Positions 1 to 6,933 of a DNA stretch of 7,422 bases are shown here, piece by piece. Position numbers and translations under genes: made by a program. The notes below the pieces were generated by a model, which saw only the letters and a program-made list of their open reading frames with translations, was not told the origin of the DNA and ran no database searches. Within the stretch, counting starts at the first letter, position 1; every line of letters starts with the position of its first letter. Source of the DNA: an uncultured Alphaproteobacteria bacterium (GTDB lineage Bacteria; Pseudomonadota; Alphaproteobacteria; Rhizobiales; Hyphomicrobiaceae); contig CALFEM010000518.1 in the NCBI GenBank assembly GCA_937950105.1, positions 1 to 7,422 of the forward strand. Reading direction: 5' to 3'.

Positions 1-918
1 TGCGCGGAGGATTGCGGCTATTGCAGCCAGTCCGCACACCACAAGACCGGCCTCAAGGCGTCGAAGCTGATGGAGGTCGAACGAGTGCTCGCGGAAGCGC
101 GCAAGGCCAAGGCCACCGGCGCCACGCGCTACTGCATGGGCGCCGCCTGGCGTGAGCCGAAGGAGCGCGACATGGAGGCGGTCGTCGCCATGGTCGAGGG
201 CGTCAAGGCGCTTGGGCTGGAGACGTGCATGACGCTCGGCATGCTCTCCGACAACGACATCGCGCGGCTCTCGCGCGCCGGCCTCGACTACTACAATCAC
301 AACATCGATACGAGCGAGCGCTACTATTCCGAGATCATCACCACGCGCACGTTCGGTGAACGGCTCGACACGCTGGCACGCGTGCGTGACGCCGGCATCA
401 AGGTCTGCTCCGGCGGCATCGTCGGCATGGGCGAGGGCGCGACCGATCGCATCGACATGCTGGTGACGCTGGCGAACCTCGCGGAACATCCCGAAAGCGT
501 GCCGATCAACATGCTGATCCCGATCGAGGGCACGCCGCTGGCAAAGGTCGAGCAGATCGACCCCATCGAGTTCATGCGCACCATCGCCGTCGCGCGCATC
601 CTGATGCCGCGCTCGTATGTACGCCTCTCCGCCGGCCGCACAGACATGAGCGACGAGATGCAGGCGATGTGCTTCTTCGCCGGCGCCAACTCGATCTTCT
701 GTGGCGAGACGCTGCTGACCGCCGACAATCCGGGCGAGGACAAGGACACCGCGTTGTTCCGCCGCCTCGGCATCGAACCGGAGCAGGCCGCGGCGGGTCA
801 CGATGCGGCGCACGAGGCTTGCGGCGGGCACGGCCACGATCACGATCACGACGAACACGGGCACGACGGCGAGGCGGCGCACGGATGCGGCTGCGGCGCG
901 CATGCACGACACGCATAA
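1..918 (+). CDS. bioB: Biotin synthase, 5'-truncated by the window edge, with His-rich C-terminal tail
   Basis: Radical SAM enzyme that inserts sulfur into dethiobiotin to give biotin, the last step of the pathway. The frame is open from base 1, and the first codon is the first cysteine of the CxxxCxxC motif (CAEDCGYC) that holds the [4Fe-4S] cluster. About 50 N-terminal residues are therefore missing, and the first ATG in view (base 70) is internal. Other family marks follow in order: RYCMGAAWR and ETCMTLGML (cysteines matching the [2Fe-2S] ligands), [14 protein letters not shown], the [12 protein letters not shown] block with a third cysteine ligand, VRLSAGR with the arginine ligand, and [16 protein letters not shown]. 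The 305 visible residues exceed the ~294 of the same part of E. coli BioB (from memory). The excess is a tail from about base 796 with 11 His and 3 Cys, including [13 protein letters not shown]. The last 17 bases overlap bioF. Confidence 0.97.
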   Translation, partial: CAEDCGYCSQSAHHKTGLKASKLMEVERVLAEARKAKATGATRYCMGAAWREPKERDMEAVVAMVEGVKALGLETCMTLGMLSDNDIARLSRAGLDYYNHNIDTSERYYSEIITTRTFGERLDTLARVRDAGIKVCSGGIVGMGEGATDRIDMLVTLANLAEHPESVPINMLIPIEGTPLAKVEQIDPIEFMRTIAVARILMPRSYVRLSAGRTDMSDEMQAMCFFAGANSIFCGETLLTADNPGEDKDTALFRRLGIEPEQAAAGHDAAHEACGGHGHDHDHDEHGHDGEAAHGCGCGAHARHA

Positions 919-2035
919 GCGCTCGCTCGACGCGCTCGCCCGCCGCCAGCGATTGCGGTTCCTCGCGCCGCGCCGCGGGCTCGACTTCTCGTCCAACGAC
1001 TATCTCGGCCTCGCGGAGGCGGCGGAGCTGCGTGCGGCCGCCGAAGAAGCCCTCGCGCGCGGCGTGCCGCTCGGAGCGGGTGGCTCGCGCCTCTTGCGCG
1101 GCAATCATCCCGAGCACGAAGCGCTCGAAGCGGACGCCGCGCGCCACTTCGGCGCTGAAGCCGCGCTGTTCTTCGGCGGCGGCTTCGTCGCCAACACGGC
1201 CATCTTCTCGACGCTGCCCGAGCGCGGCGACCTGATCGTGCATGACGCCCTGATCCACGCCAGCGTGCATGAAGGGTTTGCGGGATCGCGCGCGGAGCAC
1301 GTCGCGTTCGCGCACAACGACGCCAGCGCCGCCGAGGACGCGATCCGCGCGTGGCGCGCAGAGGGCGGCACAGGACGGCCGTGGATCGCGGTCGAATCGA
1401 TCTACAGCATGGATGGCGACGCCGCGCCGCTCGACGCTCTCGCCGAGGTCGCGCGCCGCCATGACGCGATGCTGGTCATCGACGAAGCCCACGCCACCGG
1501 CGTGCTCGGACCGCAAGGACGCGGCCTCGGCGCGCAACTCGAAGGCCGCGAGGACATCATCGCGCTGCATACCTGCGGCAAGGCGCTCGGCGTCTCCGGC
1601 GCGATCGTGACGCTGCCGGCGATCCTGCGCGACTACATGGTCAACCGCGCGCGCGCCTTCATCTACGCGACGGCCCCTTCGCCGTTGATCGCGAGCGTCG
1701 TGCGCGAGGCGCTGAAGCTCACCGCGACGAGCGAGGACCTGCGCGCGCGTCATGCCGCGCTCGTCGCGCACGCGGGCAAGCTTCTCGCGGAGGCGTGCGG
1801 CGTTCCATCCAGCGGGTCGCACATCCAGCCGGTGATCGTGCGCCACGACCAGCGCGCGCTGTCGCTCGCCACGCGTATGCAGGACGCCGGATTCGACATT
1901 CGCGCCGTGCGCCCGCCGACGGTGCCCGAAGGTACCGCGCGCCTGCGCATCTCATTCACGCTCAACGTGACCGACGACGATGTGAAGCGCATGGCCGATA
2001 CACTCGCCGATGCCCTGCGCGAGGTGAGCGCATGA
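902..2035 (+). CDS. bioF: 8-amino-7-oxononanoate synthase (KAPA synthase)
   Basis: PLP-dependent alpha-oxoamine synthase that condenses pimeloyl-ACP (or -CoA) with L-alanine, losing CO2, to give KAPA. The chosen ATG gives 377 residues, close to the usual ~384, and starts [16 protein letters not shown]. The same frame is open further upstream, but that part lies inside the bioB tail and has no homologous look. Visible marks are [10 protein letters not shown] near the N-terminus, [21 protein letters not shown], the cofactor-binding DEAHATG (D194, H197), and the [12 protein letters not shown] block whose K227 should form the Schiff base with PLP. The C-terminal IRPPTVPxGTARLR-type block appears as [14 protein letters not shown]. 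There is no clear Shine-Dalgarno before the ATG, so translation is probably coupled to bioB, whose stop lies 14 bp inside bioF. The stop overlaps the bioD start. Confidence 0.96.
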   Translation: MHDTHKRSLDALARRQRLRFLAPRRGLDFSSNDYLGLAEAAELRAAAEEALARGVPLGAGGSRLLRGNHPEHEALEADAARHFGAEAALFFGGGFVANTAIFSTLPERGDLIVHDALIHASVHEGFAGSRAEHVAFAHNDASAAEDAIRAWRAEGGTGRPWIAVESIYSMDGDAAPLDALAEVARRHDAMLVIDEAHATGVLGPQGRGLGAQLEGREDIIALHTCGKALGVSGAIVTLPAILRDYMVNRARAFIYATAPSPLIASVVREALKLTATSEDLRARHAALVAHAGKLLAEACGVPSSGSHIQPVIVRHDQRALSLATRMQDAGFDIRAVRPPTVPEGTARLRISFTLNVTDDDVKRMADTLADALREVSA

Positions 2036-2679
2036 CGCGCGCACTCGTCGTCACCGGCACGGATACCGACATCGGCAAGACGGTCGTCGCGGCGGGTCTC
2101 GTCGGCGCGCTCGGCGCGGACTACTGGAAGCCGGTCCAGGCCGGTCTCGACGGGGAAACGGATCGCGAGACGGTGATGCGGCTGGCACCGTGCGATGCCA
2201 TACGCACCCACGAGGAAATCTATCGCTTGGCGACACCCGCCTCTCCGCATCGCGCCGCCGCGCTCGACGGCATCGAGATCGACACCGCGCGGCTCACACC
2301 ACCGCACTCGACTCGACTGCTCGTCATCGAAGGCGCCGGCGGATTGATGGTTCCGTTGACGCCAAACGAGTTGCAGATCGATCTGTTCGCGCGCTGGCGC
2401 TTCCCGGTTGTGCTGGTGGCATCGACGCGGCTCGGGACCATCAATCACACGCTGCTGTCGATCGAGGCCCTGCGCGCCCGCGCGATACCGATCGTCGGCG
2501 TGCTGTTCACCGGGGAAGCGAACGACAACACCGAGCGCACGATCGCAGCGTTTGGCAACACTCCTGCGCTCGGCCGCCTGCCGCACCTCGCGCCGCTCGA
2601 CAGCACGACACTCGCGGGTGCATTCTCGCACGCGATCGATGTGCCCGCGATCCTGAGCGCCATGGAGCGCACCCCGTGA
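2032..2679 (+). CDS. bioD: ATP-dependent dethiobiotin synthetase
   Basis: Carboxylates DAPA with CO2 and ATP and closes the ureido ring to give dethiobiotin. The protein has 215 residues, near the usual ~220. The N-terminal P-loop is GTDTDIGKT (residues 9-17, with K16 and T17 at the phosphates), followed by YWKPVQAG with the conserved lysine K33. VIEGAGGLMVPL carries the second conserved glycine-rich block, and VVLVASTRLGTINHTLLSIEAL is the typical central strand and helix. The ATG lies in an ATGA overlap with the bioF stop. GAGGTGAG, ending 3 bases before the start, lies within the bioF coding end and can serve as ribosome site. The last codons overlap the GTG of bioA. All key residues appear present. 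Confidence 0.96.
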   Translation: MTRALVVTGTDTDIGKTVVAAGLVGALGADYWKPVQAGLDGETDRETVMRLAPCDAIRTHEEIYRLATPASPHRAAALDGIEIDTARLTPPHSTRLLVIEGAGGLMVPLTPNELQIDLFARWRFPVVLVASTRLGTINHTLLSIEALRARAIPIVGVLFTGEANDNTERTIAAFGNTPALGRLPHLAPLDSTTLAGAFSHAIDVPAILSAMERTP

Positions 2680-3938
2680 CAGCCTCGTCCTCGCCCGTAT
2701 GGCATCCGTTCACGCAGCACGCGCTGATGCCTGACGCGACCATGATTACGCGCGGCGAGCGTGAGTGGCTGACGACGCCCGACGGCCGCGGCATCGTCGA
2801 CGCCATCTCGTCGTGGTGGGTCATCACGCACGGTCATCGTCATCCGCGCATCGTCGAAGCGATCAAGATGCAGATCGATCGGCTGGATCAGGTGATTTTC
2901 GCCGGCTTTACGCACGAGCCAGCGGAACAGCTCGCAACCGCGCTTGTCGATCTCGCGCCGAAGGGACTTGATCGCGTGTTCTTCTCCGACAGCGGCTCGA
3001 CCGCCGTCGAGGTCGCGATCAAGATGGCGCTCGGCACGTTCCACAATCGCGGTGAGAAGCGGCATCGCATCCTGGCGCTCGAGCACGCCTATCACGGCGA
3101 CACCGTCGGCGCGATGTCGGCGGGCGCGCGCGGCGTCTTCTCTAATCCTTATGCGCCGCTGCTCTACGAGGTCACGCGCATTCCCTTTCCGCGCGCCGGC
3201 TACGAGCAGGCGACCATCGACGCCATCGACGCCGCCTGCCGCAAGGGCGACGTCGCCGCGATGATCGTCGAGCCGTTGATCCTCGGCGCCGGTGGCATGC
3301 TCACCTACTCGGCGCACACCCTCGCCGAGATGGCACACACCGTGCACGCGCATGGCGGCCTGTTCATTGCCGACGAGGTGATGACCGGCTGGGGCCGCAC
3401 CGGCACTCTGTTCGCGTGCGAGCAGGCGAACCTCGCGCCTGACATCCTGTGTTTGGCGAAGGGCATCACCGGAGGTTCCTTGCCGCTGGCCGCGACGCTC
3501 GCGACGGAGGAGATTTTCCAGGCACACTGGAGCAAGGACCGCCGCCATACGTTTTTCCATTCGAGTTCCTATACCGCCAATCCTGTCGCCTGCGCCGCCG
3601 CCCGCGCCAACTGCGAAATCTGGCAGAGCGAGCCGGTGCGCGATCGCATCGCCAACGTCGCCGCGATGCAGACGCAGCGGCTCGCCGATCTCGCCGACGA
3701 TGCGGATTTCATCAATGCCCGCCAGCTCGGCACCATCACCGCGCTCGACCTCGCCGCGCCTGACGCGGGCTACCTGGCCGACATCGGCCCGAAGCTTTAC
3801 GCATTCTTCCAGTCGCGCGACGTGCTGCTACGCCCGCTCGGCAACACCATCTACGTGATGCCACCGTACTGCACCGAAGCCGCTTCGCTCGACCGCGTGT
3901 ACGATGCCATCCGCGAGGCTGCCGATGCGTGCCTCTGA
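2676..3938 (+). CDS. bioA: Adenosylmethionine-8-amino-7-oxononanoate aminotransferase (DAPA synthase)
   Basis: PLP-dependent class III aminotransferase that turns KAPA into DAPA, with S-adenosylmethionine as the usual amino donor. I start it at the GTG inside a GTGA overlap with the bioD stop, preceded by GGAG at 2664-2667. This gives 420 residues, near the family's ~430. The open frame runs much further upstream, but that part is a shadow of bioD. Visible marks are VWHPFTQH (residues 8-15), DAISSWWVITHGHRHPRI (with W47-W48), FFSDSGSTAVEVAIKMAL, EHAYHGDTVGAMS, FIADEVMTGWGRTG (D233 for the PLP nitrogen), and CLAKGITGGSLPLAATL, where K262 should be the Schiff-base lysine. HSSSYTANPVACAAA follows. 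The N-terminal WHPFTQ block and the operon argue for BioA over other class III aminotransferases. I cannot prove SAM rather than lysine as donor from sequence alone. Confidence 0.96.
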   Translation: MTASSSPVWHPFTQHALMPDATMITRGEREWLTTPDGRGIVDAISSWWVITHGHRHPRIVEAIKMQIDRLDQVIFAGFTHEPAEQLATALVDLAPKGLDRVFFSDSGSTAVEVAIKMALGTFHNRGEKRHRILALEHAYHGDTVGAMSAGARGVFSNPYAPLLYEVTRIPFPRAGYEQATIDAIDAACRKGDVAAMIVEPLILGAGGMLTYSAHTLAEMAHTVHAHGGLFIADEVMTGWGRTGTLFACEQANLAPDILCLAKGITGGSLPLAATLATEEIFQAHWSKDRRHTFFHSSSYTANPVACAAARANCEIWQSEPVRDRIANVAAMQTQRLADLADDADFINARQLGTITALDLAAPDAGYLADIGPKLYAFFQSRDVLLRPLGNTIYVMPPYCTEAASLDRVYDAIREAADACL

Positions 3939-3939
3939 C

Positions 3940-3946
3940 GAGGGAG
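3940..3946 (+). promoter_or_regulatory. Shine-Dalgarno of bioZ
   Basis: GAGGGAG lies in the short bioA-bioZ gap, 7 bases before the GTG at 3954. It fixes the GTG as the start and shows that bioZ, unlike bioF, bioD and bioA, is not opened by an overlapping stop. Confidence 0.75.
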
Positions 3947-3953
3947 CGATCAC

Positions 3954-4940
3954 GTGAGAGCGCGCGGCGCGGAGATCACCGGGCTCGGGCACTACGCACC
4001 CGAGCATATCGTCACCAACGGCGAGATCGAAGCTCGGCTCGGCCTCGACGCAGGCTGGATCGAACGGCGCACGGGCCTGCTCGAGCGTCGCTTCGCGGCC
4101 GAGGGCGAGGCGCTGTCCGACATCGCCATCCGCGCGGGCGAGATGGCGCTCGCCCATGCCGGCATCGCGCGCGAGCAGATCGCGCTGACGATCCTCGCCA
4201 CCTCGACGCCTGATCATCTGCTGCCGCCTTCGGCGCCGCTGGTGGCACACCGGCTCGGCCTCGCGCGCTCCGGCGGCATCGACATGGCCGGCGCCTGCGC
4301 CGGCTTTCTCTACGCGCTCGCATTCGCCGACAGCTTCGCACGCACGCACGGCAAGGCGGTGTTGGTGATCGCGGCGAATATCCTCTCGCGCCGCATCAAC
4401 CCGGACGAGCGTGCCAGTGCCGTGCTGTTCGCGGATGCTGCGGGCGCCGTCGTCGTCACGCCGTCGAACCGCGCGGGCGCCGGCATCCGCGGCCTCTCTC
4501 TCGCCGCCGATGGGAGCGCCTATGATCTCATCAAGATCCCGGCGGGCGGCAGCCGCAGACCGTTCAGCGCGGCGCTCGAACCCGCTGACGTGCTCATGTC
4601 GATCAGCGACGGCAAGGCGGTGTTCACGCGCGCCGTCGCCATGATGGCCGAGAGCGCCCGCGCTGCCCTCGACGAAGCCGCTCTCACGACCGGCGAGGTC
4701 GCGCACTGGGTCCCGCATCAGGCCAATTCGCGCATCATCGAAGCGACGCGCCACAAGCTGGCGATCGAGCCGGAGCGAACCCTGTCGTCGGTTGCGCACT
4801 ACGGTAACAGCTCGGCGGCGACGATCCCGTTCACGCTGTCGCTGCTGGCGGGCGAGCGCCGTTACGCACGCGGCGAGACCGTGCTGATGACGGCGGCGGG
4901 CGCGGGGCTCACCGGCGGCGCCCTCGTGTGGGGCTGGTGA
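3954..4940 (+). CDS. bioZ: BioZ: FabH-like 3-ketoacyl-ACP synthase III for the biotin precursor
   Basis: Thiolase-fold ketosynthase of 328 residues, near the FabH length of ~317-330. Visible marks are GLGHYAPEHIVTN at the N-terminus, GWIERRTGLLERRF (the CoA-contacting Trp/Arg region in FabH), GACAGFLYALAFAD with the catalytic cysteine C115, WVPHQANSRIIEATRHKL with H255, and YGNSSAATIPFTLSLL with N285. The Cys-His-Asn triad is thus complete. In alphaproteobacteria the FabH-like gene closing a bioBFDA operon is BioZ. It condenses glutaryl-CoA, from lysine breakdown, with malonyl-ACP to give 3-ketopimeloyl-ACP, which the fatty acid cycle reduces to pimeloyl-ACP. This explains how the operon can lack bioC/bioH. 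The assignment over housekeeping FabH rests mainly on position in the operon and on features such as PAGGSRRPFS in mid-protein; substrate choice itself is inferred. The start is GTG with a good ribosome site. Confidence 0.88.
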   Translation: MRARGAEITGLGHYAPEHIVTNGEIEARLGLDAGWIERRTGLLERRFAAEGEALSDIAIRAGEMALAHAGIAREQIALTILATSTPDHLLPPSAPLVAHRLGLARSGGIDMAGACAGFLYALAFADSFARTHGKAVLVIAANILSRRINPDERASAVLFADAAGAVVVTPSNRAGAGIRGLSLAADGSAYDLIKIPAGGSRRPFSAALEPADVLMSISDGKAVFTRAVAMMAESARAALDEAALTTGEVAHWVPHQANSRIIEATRHKLAIEPERTLSSVAHYGNSSAATIPFTLSLLAGERRYARGETVLMTAAGAGLTGGALVWGW

Positions 4941-4979
4941 CGAAGCACGCGACTGCCCTCGCAAAACCGGACACCGCGT

Positions 4980-5513
4980 TCACTTCATGCGCGCGACAGC
5001 AGCACGGATGTCACGCGCCAACGCCGGTTCGAGATCACATTCAAGCGCCAGCATGTAGAACTCCTCGGCGCGCTGGCTCGGCGTCTCCGCCTTGCGCGCC
5101 AGCTCACGCACTTTGAGCATCACCTTGCGCGCGTCGATCTCGCCTTCCGGCGTGCGGTTCTCGACCTCGGTCACGAATCCCTTGATGACCGGCTGCGGCA
5201 GATCGGGACCGCAGATCATGTAGCGAAGGTATTTGAGGAAGCGCGCGTCCTTGTGCAGGACCTCTCCATCGAGCCCATCGCGCGTCCATCCTTCCATGAT
5301 CGAAACATCACCCGGCGCCGCATGCGCGGCATTGCGCAGATAGTCGAGCCGGTGCGGCGGTACGGCGTCCCGATCGAGCAGCGAGGTGGCGAGAATGCCC
5401 GCAAGCTCGGCGTTCTCGGCCGTGCGCCGCTCGTCGAGGCCGGCCCCTGCGGGATCGAACACGATCGAGTCGAACAGCGCGATCTCGAAATTCATCAGCG
5501 TGACGTCCAGCAC
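4980..5513 (-). CDS. Hypothetical protein, soluble, family not recognised
   Basis: I do not recognise this protein. With the GTG at 5513 it has 177 residues, is acidic to neutral, and shows no signal peptide or membrane segment. The start is chosen because GGAGGAA sits 6 bases upstream. Other in-frame starts (GTG 5585, ATG 5570, ATG 5528, ATG 5495) lack a well-placed ribosome site, and GTG 5585 would give 201 residues. The N-terminus (LMNFEIALFDSIVFDP) looks beta or hydrophobic. The rest looks helical, with conserved-looking stretches such as KDARFLKYLRYMICGPDLP, VMLKVRELARKAETPSQRAEEF and a final DIRAAVARMK. Codon use matches its neighbours and the frame is clean throughout, so I take it as a real gene. 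It lies downstream of the slipin gene on the same strand and converges with bioZ across 39 bp. Whether it works with the slipin is unknown. Confidence 0.72.
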   Translation of the reverse strand: MLDVTLMNFEIALFDSIVFDPAGAGLDERRTAENAELAGILATSLLDRDAVPPHRLDYLRNAAHAAPGDVSIMEGWTRDGLDGEVLHKDARFLKYLRYMICGPDLPQPVIKGFVTEVENRTPEGEIDARKVMLKVRELARKAETPSQRAEEFYMLALECDLEPALARDIRAAVARMK

Positions 5514-5519
5514 CGGCAC

Positions 5520-5526
5520 TTCCTCC
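5520..5526 (-). promoter_or_regulatory. Shine-Dalgarno supporting the GTG start at 5513
   Basis: On the minus strand GGAGGAA is followed after 6 bases (GTGCCG) by GTG. It is the only strong ribosome site near the 5' end of the unrecognised gene, and it favours a 177-residue product over longer versions starting further upstream. Confidence 0.55.
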
Positions 5527-5610
5527 ATCGTTTCGGAGGACGTTAGCAGCGCTGCGAGACGGCGCGACATGAGGCGCGAGCGCACAGGGCATGGACCGGA
5601 CCGTACGAAC

Positions 5611-5633
5611 GGAGCCGTCGCGATGAAGGCTCC
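5611..5633 (-). repeat. Short inverted repeat just after the slipin stop codon
   Basis: GGAGCC at 5611-5616 and its complement GGCTCC at 5628-5633 can form a 6-bp stem with an 11-base loop, starting 5 bases after the slipin stop. No run of T follows in the minus direction, so it does not look like a standard intrinsic terminator. It might stabilise the slipin mRNA end or be chance in GC-rich DNA. Confidence 0.3.
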
Positions 5634-5638
5634 ATACT

Positions 5639-6802
5639 TCAGGTCTTGTCGGCTTTCTCGCGCGACAGCGAGTACAGGTTCTGCAGCAGGGCGTCGAGCC
5701 CGCCGCCCGCACCGTTGCCCGTGTGCAGGTCGATACGTCCAACCTTCTCGACCAGCTTTTCCAGCGCCTCGAGTTCCTTCAGCCGCAACAGCAGCGGATT
5801 GTCCTCCATCAGGCGCGAGGTATTGAGCAGCGAACGCGTTGCCGCCGTCTCCTCCTGCCGGCGGATCAGGTTCGCCTTCGCCACGCGCTCGGCCTCCACG
5901 ACCTTGTTCAGCAGCTCGCGCACGTCGCCCGGCAGAATGACGTCCTTGACGCCGATCTCCTTCACTTCGGCGCCAAGCTCGGCGGCGCGCGCGGCGACGA
6001 AGCTGCGGACCTCGGAATCGATGGTGTCGCGCGCGGCGAGAATGTCGTCGAGCGTGCGCGTCGCCACCGCCTCGCGGATCGCAAACTGGATCAGCCGGTA
6101 GAGCGTGTTCGGCACGTCGCCCGAGGCCAGCGCCGCAGTCTCCGGATCAGCGATGCGATAAAACGCCGTCAACGTCACGCGAATGCCGACGCGATCCTTG
6201 GTCAGGATCTCCTGCGCCGTCACCTCGAGCGGCTGCGGGCGCAGATCGACTTTCTGCACCTTGACCGTGCGGCCCACCTGCCAGAACGCATGGCGTCCGG
6301 GCGCGAGCCGGCCTTCGAGCTTGCCGTCGACGAACAGCAGGCCCGCCTCGTGCTGCTCGACCGTCGCCGACAGGGCGGCGGGAACACGCGCAATGTCGAT
6401 CTTGTCGAGGTGCCGTTTCGAGATGCGCATGTCGGCGGCGGTGTCGATCATCTCGACATCCACCTGCGTGAGCGTCTTCCAGAATGCGCGCGTGGTGTTT
6501 GGCAAGACGAGATGCTTCGGCTCTCCGTCGAACGAGACGATGGCGACCTCAGTCGCCGCCGTCTGCACAATGACGAGATGCTTCTCGGCAAGCGACGGCT
6601 GCGTCTTCTCGAACAAAAGGGCGCGCTCGGCCGGCAACTCGGCGCGCACGACCTTAACGATCTCCGCCGACAGCTTCCCCGCAGGATCGAGCATGCGATG
6701 GCGGCCAGGTTCCAGCAGCCGCTCGAAGCGGCCGTCGCGGTAGAGCAGGCCGCGCTCCTCGTCACGAACGACAAAGTCGAAAAACAATCCATAGCGGCGC
6801 AT
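5639..6802 (-). CDS. Slipin family SPFH (stomatin/prohibitin-like) protein
   Basis: Band 7/SPFH protein of 387 residues. The family forms membrane-associated oligomers that scaffold or protect membrane proteins, often with a partner protease; no NfeD-type partner is seen here. Residues ~145-290 form the SPFH core: VEQHEAGLLFVDGKL, VDLRPQPLEVTAQEILTKDRVGIRVTLTAFYRI, LYRLIQFAIREAVATRTLDDIL, EVKEIGVKDVILPGDVRELLNKVVEAERVAKANLIRRQEE (in consecutive pieces). The helical tail TRSLLNTSRLMEDNPLLLRLKELEALEKLVEKV follows and should form coiled coil. A Gly-rich bend and LDALLQNLYSLSREK end the protein. The N-terminus (RRYGLFFDFVVRDEERGLLYRDG) has no clear transmembrane hairpin, so membrane contact would be peripheral. 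Residues 16-43 and 152-178 resemble each other (GLLYRDGRFERLLEPGRH against GLLFVDGKLEGRLAPGRH), an internal repeat. The ATG has AGGGAG 7 bases upstream. Confidence 0.9.
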   Translation of the reverse strand: MRRYGLFFDFVVRDEERGLLYRDGRFERLLEPGRHRMLDPAGKLSAEIVKVVRAELPAERALLFEKTQPSLAEKHLVIVQTAATEVAIVSFDGEPKHLVLPNTTRAFWKTLTQVDVEMIDTAADMRISKRHLDKIDIARVPAALSATVEQHEAGLLFVDGKLEGRLAPGRHAFWQVGRTVKVQKVDLRPQPLEVTAQEILTKDRVGIRVTLTAFYRIADPETAALASGDVPNTLYRLIQFAIREAVATRTLDDILAARDTIDSEVRSFVAARAAELGAEVKEIGVKDVILPGDVRELLNKVVEAERVAKANLIRRQEETAATRSLLNTSRLMEDNPLLLRLKELEALEKLVEKVGRIDLHTGNGAGGGLDALLQNLYSLSREKADKT

Positions 6803-6809
6803 CGATGCG

Positions 6810-6815
6810 CTCCCT
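6810..6815 (-). promoter_or_regulatory. Shine-Dalgarno of the slipin gene
   Basis: AGGGAG on the minus strand lies 7 bases before the ATG at 6802 and settles that start. Upstream of it an A/T-richer stretch (around 6823-6850) stands out in the GC-rich background and is where a promoter could lie. I see no convincing -35/-10 pair. Confidence 0.65.
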
Positions 6816-6933
6816 GAAAAAGGAAACCATCGCGTCTACTATCAGATTTCGCGGCAACTGGAGAAGAGCCGGCGCAACCTGCCCGCGCTGCATCACTTCG
6901 TTCAGGCCGGGGCGAAAGTGCAGACCGAGGCGA

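Noticed and set aside
820..880. Tandem repeat in the GGCCACGATCACGATCACGAC region
   Set aside because: The short periodicity follows from His-Asp codons in the BioB tail; it is not an independent DNA repeat.
803..901. Upstream extension of the bioF frame inside bioB
   Set aside because: The added residues are a frame-shifted reading of the BioB His-rich tail. ATG 902 gives the expected BioF length and N-terminus.
572..1846. Long open frame on the minus strand opposite bioB/bioF
   Set aside because: It is Arg/Ala-rich with low-complexity runs and lies fully antisense to two well-supported genes. Such frames are common in GC-rich coding DNA.
2190..2675. Upstream extension of the bioA frame by 162 codons
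   Set aside because: It lies inside bioD, is Arg/His-rich without family likeness, and the GTG at 2676 with a GTGA overlap gives the correct BioA N-terminus.
2445..3560. Minus-strand open frame opposite bioD/bioA
   Set aside because: It is antisense to conserved BioD and BioA blocks, with composition typical of a shadow frame and no recognisable motif.
3828..4964. Minus-strand open frame opposite bioZ
   Set aside because: The frame is Arg/Ala-rich and antisense to bioZ, whose catalytic residues are all intact.
4941..4979. Possible terminator between the convergent bioZ and the unrecognised gene
   Set aside because: I looked for a stem with a T-run on either strand and found only trivial 4-bp pairings.
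5723..6817. Plus-strand open frame opposite the slipin gene
   Set aside because: Its length is tempting, but the minus-strand slipin has clear family motifs, a good ribosome site and proper codon use; the plus frame has none.
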